Positions 39,522 through 47,099 of a stretch of DNA of 64,000 bases are shown one piece after another. How positions within the stretch are numbered: position 1 is the stretch's first letter; each line of letters opens with the position of its first letter. The position numbers and the translations under genes were made by a program. The DNA comes from an uncultured Clostridia bacterium (lineage in GTDB: Bacteria > Bacillota > Clostridia > Christensenellales > Borkfalkiaceae): the NCBI GenBank assembly GCA_944368155.1, contig CALVWW010000002.1, forward strand, positions 1 through 64,000, read 5' to 3'. The notes under the pieces are model-generated. The model was not told the origin of the DNA, ran no database searches, and saw only the letters and a program-made list of their open reading frames with translations.

Positions 39522-40304
39522 ATGGAAAATTTATACACGATAAAAAAAGCGGCAAAACTTGCCGGAACTACGGCAGAAACGCTGCGCCACTACGACAGGA
39601 TAGGGCTGGTAAGCCCGTGCAGCACAGATAAATGGACGGGTTACAGATATTATTCGCCGAGCGACATAGTAAAGATAAGCACTATACGCGCGTTGCAGAG
39701 CATGGATTTTTCTCTCGGGGAAATAAGAGATATTTTACAGGTCGAGGACTTCGGGAAAGTGGTCGGAATGCTCGACAGCGCACTTGAAAGGGCCGACCGA
39801 AAAATTGCGGAATTGCAGGAGGCGAAGCAAAAGATTCTCCGCGCAAGAAGCCAATATGCAGGAAAACGTGAGAAATTGCAGCCGCACGGCGGCATATATG
39901 AGCGGGTCCTGCCGCAGAGGACAATTCTGTTATCGGCAAACTTAAGCACGCCGACGGTGGAAAATCTTACAGGTTATCACCGCCACTTCTTTGCTCAGCT
40001 CGGCAAAGAGCTTGAAAGCGCATTTTCATTTGAGGACGCTGCAGGAATCTACACCGTTGGAAACTTCCCACGAATGTTTGCCGTTTGCAAGACATATACC
40101 GATGCGCCGGGACTTGTAATGCTGCCGGCGGGGCAATATCTGTGCAGACGGTGTACGGATAAAGACCGGGCCGATACGGAAAGGGAACTTGCCGCACTTG
40201 CCGAAGAACGGACGGACGCAAAAACTGAATTTATTGTGAGCGTTGTGGCAATTACGGGAATTTTGAAGTGGGAATATGAAGTGCAGGCATTTACAGGAAA
40301 ATAA
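39522..40304 (+). CDS. MerR family regulator with GyrI-like effector domain
   Basis: A 260-residue regulator. Residues 1-70 are the MerR winged helix (YTIKKAAKLAGTTAETLRHYDRIGL), 75-115 the dimerising coiled coil, and 120-260 a GyrI/BmrR-type small-molecule-binding domain. By analogy with BmrR it senses a hydrophobic or cationic ligand. It is divergent from a lipoprotein gene and the dyad between them is its evident operator. AAGGG precedes the ATG. Confidence 0.87.
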   Translation: MENLYTIKKAAKLAGTTAETLRHYDRIGLVSPCSTDKWTGYRYYSPSDIVKISTIRALQSMDFSLGEIRDILQVEDFGKVVGMLDSALERADRKIAELQEAKQKILRARSQYAGKREKLQPHGGIYERVLPQRTILLSANLSTPTVENLTGYHRHFFAQLGKELESAFSFEDAAGIYTVGNFPRMFAVCKTYTDAPGLVMLPAGQYLCRRCTDKDRADTERELAALAEERTDAKTEFIVSVVAITGILKWEYEVQAFTGK

Positions 40305-40308
40305 GACA

Positions 40309-40337
40309 GCCGCGGCGCCTATAAAAAGCGCCGCGGC
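40309..40337 (+). terminator. hairpin after MerR gene
   Basis: Stem GCCGCGGCGC/GCGCCGCGGC with a 9-base loop; no T run, between convergent genes. Confidence 0.6.
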
Positions 40338-40397
40338 AACTACATAAAGACTATTTTCATTAAAACACATCTGTGTATAAAGAATGTGATGCAGACT

Positions 40398-41303
40398 TCA
40401 CAGGTCGTTTGTCGCGGCAACAGCCAGCTCCTCGCGGACGGCAGTGAGCTCGTTTTCAGCCGCACAGACCGAGGCGGCGCGCCTGCGCCTGCCCCTTACT
40501 TTTTTTGCCGACTGCAGGTTGTTGAGCGCGGCGGCAAGGCGGGCGTCCTCAACCTTCTGATAGGTGCAAAATTCGCAGTTGCTAAGCTTTGCACGCCCGC
40601 ACATGGCGGCATATACCTGCGACCGCAGACTCTCGGCCCTCTCCTTTAAACTTTCCCCCTCCGCAAAAAACGGCCCGTCTATATAGATGACTTTTTTGGG
40701 TCTTTTGAAAAGTCTGCGCTTTTTATATGTGGTGGTATATGCAAATACGGGGACATTGCACTTGGCGGGATATTTGAACGACGCCGCGCCGAAGGGGCGT
40801 ATGCCGGTATAATACGGCCAGATATGCGCCTCGGGATAGACGGCAACCCAATGGCCGTCTGCGGCGGCACGCTCGATATCCGAGGAAAAATTTTTGAGCC
40901 CGCGTATGCTGTCGGGCACGGGCACGCCTCCGAGAAGGCGTACAAGTCCTCCTATCCCCTTTATTGAAACTGCGTCCGGATTCACGACTATATCGGCGGT
41001 ATTGGGGAATGCAAGGCGCGTAGGCGTCGCCGCGTCTGTTAGATAGGCGGTATGATTGCCGTAGATGAAAGCGCCGCCCCTTTTATAACCCCTGAGGACG
41101 CGCTTGTTCTTTACGCGGGAGAGCAGAAAACTTGCCAAAATAATTATGGGCGTAGCAAAAATTTTGTATACCAGAAAGCGGGCGATTTTCCACGCCCTGT
41201 CTGTGCGCACATATCTGTAATCGTCCGGCAGCCGCTTTGCCTCTATCTTTGTTCCCGCAAAGTCGTCGCCCAGTTCATTGCTGTAATAATAAGTTGCCTT
41301 CAT
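40398..41303 (-). CDS. PlsC-like acyltransferase
   Basis: A 301-residue membrane-associated acyltransferase with one hydrophobic segment (47-63). The catalytic motif reads NHTAYLTDA, with His84 and Asp90, that is H-x5-D, one residue longer than the classical H-x4-D; this form is seen in a clostridial PlsC subfamily. The block VYPEAHIWPYYTGIRPF (155-171) corresponds to the acceptor-phosphate motif. The C-terminal 60 residues are basic and low in complexity. GAGGG precedes the ATG. It probably acts in phospholipid or glycolipid synthesis; the acceptor is unknown. Confidence 0.82.
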   Translation of the reverse strand: MKATYYYSNELGDDFAGTKIEAKRLPDDYRYVRTDRAWKIARFLVYKIFATPIIILASFLLSRVKNKRVLRGYKRGGAFIYGNHTAYLTDAATPTRLAFPNTADIVVNPDAVSIKGIGGLVRLLGGVPVPDSIRGLKNFSSDIERAAADGHWVAVYPEAHIWPYYTGIRPFGAASFKYPAKCNVPVFAYTTTYKKRRLFKRPKKVIYIDGPFFAEGESLKERAESLRSQVYAAMCGRAKLSNCEFCTYQKVEDARLAAALNNLQSAKKVRGRRRRAASVCAAENELTAVREELAVAATNDL

Positions 41304-41403
41304 ATATCCCTCTTTTGTCTTTTACACTATTATTTATAGTGCGGCAACATTAATTATTTATAAATTATTTGTAAACGTAATGTAAACTTAAAACTTTTTA
41401 TAA

Positions 41404-41447
41404 AAATGCGGCAGGCGGTGCATTTTTTTGCACCGCCTGCCGCATTT
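41404..41447 (-). terminator. terminator of the LysR gene
   Basis: Perfect 19-bp stem (41404-41422 / 41429-41447) with an A-rich loop on the minus strand; AAATGCGGC/GCCGCATTT ends. Confidence 0.82.
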
Positions 41448-41473
41448 AACTTCAAGAATTAAATTTTGATTTT

Positions 41474-42358
41474 TTATTTCTGAAAGAGCGCTATAAATTC
41501 GCGAAGAGCGAACGGCACCGGCACATTCTGCGGCAGCGCCAGCCCGACGCCGCGGACGGGAAGCGACGGCGTTACGTTCACTTCGAAAAGGTCGCCGCTC
41601 TCAAGCTCCTTTCTGCAGTATTCGCGCGGCACACAGCCTACGCCCATGCCCTTTACCGCGAGCTTTAACATGAGGTCCCAGTTTGCAACCTCGATATCGG
41701 GGGTGAGCGTAAGGCCGAGAGTTGCAAGATAACCGTCAACCGCACGGCGGGCGACGGTGTTGCCCTCCATCATGAGAAGGGGATATTGTTGCAGAGTTTT
41801 TATTGAAACCGCCCTGTCCTTAAGCTCTGAGAAGCGTTCGTTGGCAACAAATATATCTGAAAGCAGGCTTACGCTGCCCGAGAGCATTATGCCCTTGTCG
41901 TCTATAGGCAGATTGAGGAACACAATGTCGCACTTATTGTCTTTGAGCTGGGCTATCGTGTCGAGCGTCGTGCCTGTGATGAGGTCAAATTTCACCGCAG
42001 GATATTTGTCGTGATATTCGGCAATCTTATCTGCCAGAATGTTGGAAAAAATCGAGTCGGTGGCGCCTACGCGTATCGTACCGGTGGCCGTCGTTTTGAG
42101 CTCAATGAGGGTATTTTCGGCACTGTCTAAAAGAGAGAGCGCTTCCTCCACCTTGGGAAAGATTATCTTTCCGCCCTGCACAGACAGCTCCATGCCCCTG
42201 TGAGTGCGGTTGAAGAGCGTCGTGCCGAGCTGGCTTTCGAGCTGTTTTATGGCCTGCGACACGGCGGGCTGGGATATGTACAGCTCTTCGGCCGCCTTTG
42301 TAAGACTGCCGCACTTTGCAACGGTGTGAAATACCCTGTATAACTCCAGATTTACCAT
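41474..42358 (-). CDS. LysR family transcriptional regulator
   Basis: A 294-residue regulator with an N-terminal winged helix (GSLTKAAEELYISQPAVSQAIKQLE, residues 16-40) and a periplasmic-binding-like effector domain from about 90. The ATG at 42358 with GAGGAA is chosen over a longer frame. LysR proteins usually control a divergent neighbour, but here the upstream stretch is a repeat block followed by mnmE, so the target is not obvious. Confidence 0.9.
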   Translation of the reverse strand: MVNLELYRVFHTVAKCGSLTKAAEELYISQPAVSQAIKQLESQLGTTLFNRTHRGMELSVQGGKIIFPKVEEALSLLDSAENTLIELKTTATGTIRVGATDSIFSNILADKIAEYHDKYPAVKFDLITGTTLDTIAQLKDNKCDIVFLNLPIDDKGIMLSGSVSLLSDIFVANERFSELKDRAVSIKTLQQYPLLMMEGNTVARRAVDGYLATLGLTLTPDIEVANWDLMLKLAVKGMGVGCVPREYCRKELESGDLFEVNVTPSLPVRGVGLALPQNVPVPFALREFIALFQK

Positions 42359-42552
42359 TTGTTGTTCCTCATAGATATAATATAGATATACAAAGCGGTA
42401 CTGCCGCAATTTTATAATTTTTTGAACAGATTATATTTCTCCGCGCGCTTCGCTTGGTCGAAATGACAATTATAGAATAAATATGAGCGCAAGTCTTCCA
42501 CTGCAGCAAGAACGCGGCGCATATGCGAGCAAGACTTTCTCCGCATATAGTA

Positions 42553-42670
42553 ACCTCGGAGATGCGAGCAGTACGCGGAGCCGGCGGAACGCCGCGAAGG
42601 AGCTTACTTAGAGGTAAGTGACTGAGCGAACCCGTAACGGCGACAACGTAATGCGAAGTATATACGAGGT
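42553..42670 (-). repeat. post-stop palindromic repeat, family B copy 2 (after mnmE)
   Basis: A 118-bp imperfect palindrome beginning 22 bases after the mnmE stop. Ends ACCTCG/CGAGGT; inner arm CGCCG/CGGCG; central hairpin CTTAC-TTAGAG-GTAAG (42603-42618). Relative to copy 1 the outer base pair of the hairpin changes T-A to C-G. A further partial palindrome (AAGTCTT/AAGACTT) lies at 42490-42540. The rest of 42410-42552 has no gene. Confidence 0.7.
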
Positions 42671-42692
42671 TTGGCGGAGAAAATAGTATAAC

Positions 42693-44024
42693 TCACTTCC
42701 CTACGCAGAATTTGGAAAATATAGTATCGATAATCTCTTCAGTGGCCGTTTCGCCCGTTATCTCGCCGAGAGCGTCCCATGCTTCCTTCAAATCTACGGA
42801 GATTATATCGGCGGGAAAGTCGCAAGTAGCCGCGGCGGCGGAGCCGAGCGCAAGCGACGCGCGGCCGAGCGCCTCATAATGCCGCTCTTCAATGATAAAA
42901 GCTTCGTCGGCAGAGCCGTGCGGCATGGCGACGGCGGAAAGCATTCTTTTCAGTTGCTCAACACCTTCGCCCGTGAGAGCAGAGATAAATATATCCTCCT
43001 CTCCGCCCGCCTTATCGGATAAATCGCGCTTGTTCCGAACTTTTATGACGGGACAGAGGCAACAGCGCTCGAGCCCGCGCTCCTCTTCGCCGTACTCGCC
43101 CTCGTAGACGATGAGCGCGACGTCGGCAGACTTAAGCGCAAGTTTTGCGCGCTCTATGCCGAGCTGTTCAATTTCTCCCGCCTGCTCGCGTATGCCGGCA
43201 GTGTCGTAAAAATTATATCTTATTCCGTCAAGCTCGAGGCACCCCTCCACCACGTCGCGCGTGGTACCCGCCGAGGCGGAAACTATCGCCCTGTCGTAAC
43301 CCAAAAGGGCATTCAGAAGCGAGCTTTTGCCTGCGTTCGGTCTGCCGCATATGGCGACGGATACGCCGTTTTTTATCTTTTTGCCCCCGTCGTACGTGGC
43401 GGCAAGCCTTTCCGTGCGCGCTTTCAGCGCGAGAAGGGCGTCCTTTATATCAGAAAGTTCGGTGCGCTCTATATCCTCTTCGGGATAGTCGACATCGGCG
43501 CCGATTTTAGCAAGTATATCCGTAAGAGCGCCCTGAATGAGCTTTGCCTCGTCGGTCAGCCTGCCCGAATAAAGCAGACTGCCCGCGCGCACTTCGGCGG
43601 CGCTTTTTCCGTTTATCATATCCGCGAGGCCCTCTGCCGCGGAGAGCGAAATTTTACCGTTCAAAAATGCGCGCATGGTAAACTCGCCTGCCTTTGCGGG
43701 GCGGGCACCCGCGGCAATAACCGCCTTTAACACCGCACGCGAAAGTTCAACGCCGCCGTGGCAGTGAAGTTCGACAACATCCTCGCCCGTAAAAGAATGC
43801 GGCGCCCTGAAATATACGCACAGGCCGAAATCGGTTATGCCGCCAGCGGCATTTATGTTTCCCGAATACATGTAGCGCGGAGCAAAATCGCTTACAGATT
43901 TCTTGCCCGACGGTGAGAAGACCTTTCCCGCTACGGCAAGCGCCTCTTTTCCGCTTATTCTGATTATTGCAACCCCGCCTGCGGCGGGCGCCGTGGAAAT
44001 CGCGGCAATGCAGTCACCCTTCAT
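42693..44024 (-). CDS. mnmE: tRNA modification GTPase MnmE
   Basis: A 443-residue GTPase that with MnmG installs the 5-carboxymethylaminomethyl group on wobble uridine of tRNAs. An N-terminal formyl-THF-binding domain, a central G domain with G1 GRPNAGKSS, G3 DTAG and G4 NKRD, and the C-terminal catalytic CVGK (Cys440). The ATG at 44024 follows AAGGGA; the longer frame is rejected. mnmG is not adjacent. A family B repeat follows the stop. Confidence 0.96.
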   Translation of the reverse strand: MKGDCIAAISTAPAAGGVAIIRISGKEALAVAGKVFSPSGKKSVSDFAPRYMYSGNINAAGGITDFGLCVYFRAPHSFTGEDVVELHCHGGVELSRAVLKAVIAAGARPAKAGEFTMRAFLNGKISLSAAEGLADMINGKSAAEVRAGSLLYSGRLTDEAKLIQGALTDILAKIGADVDYPEEDIERTELSDIKDALLALKARTERLAATYDGGKKIKNGVSVAICGRPNAGKSSLLNALLGYDRAIVSASAGTTRDVVEGCLELDGIRYNFYDTAGIREQAGEIEQLGIERAKLALKSADVALIVYEGEYGEEERGLERCCLCPVIKVRNKRDLSDKAGGEEDIFISALTGEGVEQLKRMLSAVAMPHGSADEAFIIEERHYEALGRASLALGSAAAATCDFPADIISVDLKEAWDALGEITGETATEEIIDTIFSKFCVGK

Positions 44025-44110
44025 TCGCAGTCCCTTTTTCTGCTGATTATATTTTTTAAAATGCCATAACCGGCGATTATACATATAAACGTGCGTTATA
44101 GTTCTGCGAT

Positions 44111-44139
44111 ATTATAGCACACTGATATAATCTGTGCAA
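44111..44139 (-). promoter_or_regulatory. promoter of mnmE
   Basis: Minus strand TTGCAC (44134-44139), 17 bp, TATAAT (44111-44116). Confidence 0.75.
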
Positions 44140-44146
44140 ATAAATT

Positions 44147-44184
44147 GAGGCTTACAAAATGCTTTTATGCATTTTGTAAGCCTC
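44147..44184 (-). terminator. terminator of the Gly/Ser-tailed membrane protein gene
   Basis: Perfect 16-bp stem GAGGCTTACAAAATGC and complement, 6-base loop; followed on the minus strand by AATTTATTT. Confidence 0.82.
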
Positions 44185-44213
44185 TGAAACAAGTATGAAA
44201 AATATTGTCAGAA

Positions 44214-45131
44214 TCAGTTGAATTCGTCAAAAGGCGAACCGCCGTCACCGCCCGAACTGCCGCCCCGTCCGTTTGAATTTCCTGAACCCGAAGAACTGCC
44301 GTACTCGCCGTCAAAGGGGTCGGGCGCGGAGGACGAACCTTCGGAGCGGTTGCCCGAACCGCCCTGTCCGCCGTAACCGTTGTTGTAACCGCCGCTGTAA
44401 GGATTCTGGTTATAGGGGTTGCCGTACTGCTGCTGATACATACGGTAGTTGCGTTCGCGCACCTTCCTTATATAATCCATATAGTTCATGCCCTTGTTGT
44501 TGCGCACAACGTATATGAGTATTCCCGTGAGGGGCAGGAGCGCGCCCGCGATAGAAAACCACACATACTGCCTTGCAGAATAAGTGCGGAAAAAGGCTGT
44601 GAGAAGGAGCAGTTTTAAAATGATAAACACCAGCTCCACCCATGAAAGTATGTTGCCGAGATTCAGGAATGACCAGCGCATCCATTCCATACCCGCAGGC
44701 AGGCCGACCACGTCGTCAACGTACCAATAGAGCGTATTGCCGTTTCTGTCGGTATAGGGTGCCCATGTGATTTTGTTCCACACGGCAAACGCCGACACAT
44801 AGTAGATGATATACCCTGCAACGAGAATGGCTTCAATCGCGGCGGTCACGATTGCAAAATACTTGGGATTCATGCCGTACACTTTGTTCTTCTGCGAACA
44901 TACGCCTATATAGTAGACATTGAGAAAGGGCACGAACGCCATCCATTTATTTTTAAAACCTTCGCGCTTGGCGATAGTAAGCAGACCGAACACCTGAAAG
45001 ATATAGACTATCAAAAAGCACAGGCCGCCCACAAGCAGGCATATCCACAATCTGTTCTCAACCTGATTGTTCTCGTCAATGCTCAGATTTACAAAAATTT
45101 CTGCATAACTTGCAAACTGAAAGAAATCCAT
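44214..45131 (-). CDS. membrane protein with Gly/Ser/Asn-rich tail
   Basis: A 305-residue protein with about five membrane helices between residues 27 and 215 (the first, LWICLLVGGLCFLIVYIFQV, at 29-48). The last 75 residues are low-complexity Gly, Ser, Asn and Tyr with two acidic-aromatic motifs, PDPFDGEY and SPFDEF at the very end. Similar DUF5684-type proteins are of unknown function. AAGGTGATTT precedes the ATG. The disordered tail with repeated FD-E motifs looks like a docking site for a cytoplasmic partner; this is inference. Confidence 0.72.
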   Translation of the reverse strand: MDFFQFASYAEIFVNLSIDENNQVENRLWICLLVGGLCFLIVYIFQVFGLLTIAKREGFKNKWMAFVPFLNVYYIGVCSQKNKVYGMNPKYFAIVTAAIEAILVAGYIIYYVSAFAVWNKITWAPYTDRNGNTLYWYVDDVVGLPAGMEWMRWSFLNLGNILSWVELVFIILKLLLLTAFFRTYSARQYVWFSIAGALLPLTGILIYVVRNNKGMNYMDYIRKVRERNYRMYQQQYGNPYNQNPYSGGYNNGYGGQGGSGNRSEGSSSAPDPFDGEYGSSSGSGNSNGRGGSSGGDGGSPFDEFN

Positions 45132-45220
45132 AAAATCACCTTAAAAGGCATTTCAAAAATTCCGCAGTCCGCAGACAAATTTGTCGGACTAAAGCGGACT
45201 TTGGTATTTTTGCACAAATT

Positions 45221-45250
45221 ATTATATTCAAATATAATGTATTTAGTAAA
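45221..45250 (-). promoter_or_regulatory. promoter of the Gly/Ser-tailed membrane protein gene
   Basis: Minus strand TTTACT (45245-45250), 18 bp, TATAAT (45221-45226). The leader contains nested AGTCCG/CGGACT and GTCCGC/GCGGAC pairs (45161-45197). Confidence 0.65.
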
Positions 45251-45294
45251 AAAGAATTGTGAAAACGAAGTAAAATTAACAGCTCAACTTAATG

Positions 45295-46062
45295 TCATTC
45301 AGAGCCGAACAGGTCGAAGCCATAGTCGACAATCTCCAAGGTCAGCCCCTTTGCGGGCATAGTTTTACCGACGAGCGCACGTTCGCCCAGTTCAAGCGAA
45401 TTTTTTATATCGCTCAAAGTGAGCCTGCCCTGACCTAAAAAGAGAAGAGTTCCCGCCATGGTACGCACCATATTATACAGAAAGCCGCCTCCGCATACCT
45501 CTATTTCAATATCATCGCACCCGCGGGAAAAGGCAGCCCTGACCCCGACCGAAAAGACCTCGCGCACGGTCGTCTTTGCCGAGGAGCCGCTGGCGCAGTA
45601 TGCTTTGAAGTCGTGAACGCCGCAAAAGAGGCGCGCTCCCTCCCGCATCAGACCTATATCCGGACGAGGATATACTGCCACGGCATACCGCGATTTCAAC
45701 GGGTGCTCCCTGCGGGCGACATACATTCTGTAGCAATACGTCTTTTGCTTTGCCGAGCGGTTTGAATCGAACTCCGCGGGGGCGGCAACCGATTTTAAAA
45801 CGCTTATATCCGGCGGCAGACGGAAATTCAGAGCGTCGGCAATTTTTTCGGCGGGAACGGCTATATCTGCCGAAAAGTGGCACACCTGCCCCGCCGCGTG
45901 CACGCCGCTGTCTGTTCGGCCGCTGGCGACGATATTTACTTTTTTGCCGAAGGCGGCATATGCCGCGCCCTCCAAAACGCTCTGAACGGAAATTCCGTTC
46001 TTCTGCGTCTGCCAGCCGCGGTAATTTGTGCCGTCGTAGGACAATAATATTGCATATTTCAT
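45295..46062 (-). CDS. truA: tRNA pseudouridine(38-40) synthase TruA
   Basis: A 255-residue pseudouridine synthase modifying the anticodon stem of many tRNAs. Catalytic Asp51 lies in GRTDSGVHA. It is the third gene of the conserved ecfA-ecfT-truA order of Bacillota, but here 188 bases holding a hairpin repeat separate it from ecfT. No good ribosome site precedes the ATG (GTTAATTATTT), so translation may depend on the upstream structure. Confidence 0.95.
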   Translation of the reverse strand: MKYAILLSYDGTNYRGWQTQKNGISVQSVLEGAAYAAFGKKVNIVASGRTDSGVHAAGQVCHFSADIAVPAEKIADALNFRLPPDISVLKSVAAPAEFDSNRSAKQKTYCYRMYVARREHPLKSRYAVAVYPRPDIGLMREGARLFCGVHDFKAYCASGSSAKTTVREVFSVGVRAAFSRGCDDIEIEVCGGGFLYNMVRTMAGTLLFLGQGRLTLSDIKNSLELGERALVGKTMPAKGLTLEIVDYGFDLFGSE

Positions 46063-46073
46063 AAATAATTAAC

Positions 46074-46248
46074 GTGCGCAAGCAGGGTTTCCCTGCGCCG
46101 GCGCGACACAATTTGCCGCGAAAGCGGGCTCACCGGAGGTGAATTGCCGCGATATATAATGGCGGGCCCTTAAAATATCGCGGCAAGAGGAACATGGTTC
46201 CTCAAATCACGAAAAATTTAGTGCGCGGCCCGCGCTAAATTTTTGTGA
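46074..46248 (-). repeat. post-stop multi-hairpin element after ecfT, family D copy 1
   Basis: It starts two bases after the ecfT stop. In plus-strand order: GCAGGG-TTT-CCCTGC, CCGC-GAAA-GCGG, CACC-GGA-GGTG, TTGCCGCGATAT/ATATCGCGGCAA (46144-46155/46175-46186), GAGGAAC-ATG-GTTCCTC (46187-46203), and TCAC...GTGA enclosing AAAAATTTAG/CTAAATTTTT (46207-46248). The copy at 63748-63918 has all six in the same order. Confidence 0.8.
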
Positions 46249-46250
46249 AA

Positions 46251-47099
46251 TCAAGTAATAATTATATACTCATATATTTCAGGCCATATCTGCGCCGCAT
46301 AAATATTGAACAGCACTACGCCCGCGATAAGCGCGGCGAAAATAATTGCGCCGACGAGGTCGCGCCAGCCGAACCTTAATTTTTTATACTTGGTGCGGTT
46401 TTTGCTGCCCGAATAGCAGCGCGCGTCCATGGCGTCGCCAAGCTCTTCCGCACGGCGGAAGGCGCTTATGAGAAGAGGTATGAGTATGGGTACTACCGCC
46501 TTTATGCGCTTGAATATGTTGCCGCTCTCAAAGTCGGCGCCCCTCGCCTTCTGAGCGGCGATTATCCTGTTCGTCTCGTCGATTAGCGTGGGTATGAAAC
46601 GCAGGGCGATGCTCATGATGAGAGCGAGCTCGTGCACTGGGAACCTTATCCACTTTAAAGGTGTGAGAAGGCTCTCTATGCCGTCGGTGAGGCGCACCGG
46701 GGTGGTCGTGAGCGTGAGTACGGCAGAGGCCATTACAAGAAGGAACAGCCTTAAGAGCAGGAACACCGTATACACCACCGCCTCGCGGTAGATGGTTATG
46801 GGTGAATCCGGAGGAGTGAGAGGGTGTTCGCCGCCGTGGAAAAACAGATTGAGCACCGAGGTGAGAATGAGAATAAACAGTATTCCCTTAACCGAGCGCA
46901 ATACCGAGCCGAACGGCACGCGCGCGGCAATAACGGTTGCCATGAGCACGACGGCGCAAAGTATCATGCCGTAGAAAGTATCGGCAATGAATATTGCAAC
47001 TATGAACGCAATGAGCGCCAGAAGCTTTGTGCGCGGGTCCATGGCGTGCACGAATGACTTTGCGGGATAATACTGCCCGAATGTTACGTCGTTAAGCAT
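46251..47099 (-). CDS. ecfT: ECF transporter transmembrane subunit EcfT
   Basis: A 282-residue membrane scaffold of energy-coupling-factor vitamin importers. About five to six helices, and the two coupling-helix motifs with the Ala-Arg signature: AQKARGADF (near 183) and AMDARCY (near 225). It joins the ATPases to exchangeable substrate-binding S components encoded elsewhere. Its start overlaps the ecfA stop by eight bases. Confidence 0.94.
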   Translation of the reverse strand: MLNDVTFGQYYPAKSFVHAMDPRTKLLALIAFIVAIFIADTFYGMILCAVVLMATVIAARVPFGSVLRSVKGILFILILTSVLNLFFHGGEHPLTPPDSPITIYREAVVYTVFLLLRLFLLVMASAVLTLTTTPVRLTDGIESLLTPLKWIRFPVHELALIMSIALRFIPTLIDETNRIIAAQKARGADFESGNIFKRIKAVVPILIPLLISAFRRAEELGDAMDARCYSGSKNRTKYKKLRFGWRDLVGAIIFAALIAGVVLFNIYAAQIWPEIYEYIIIT

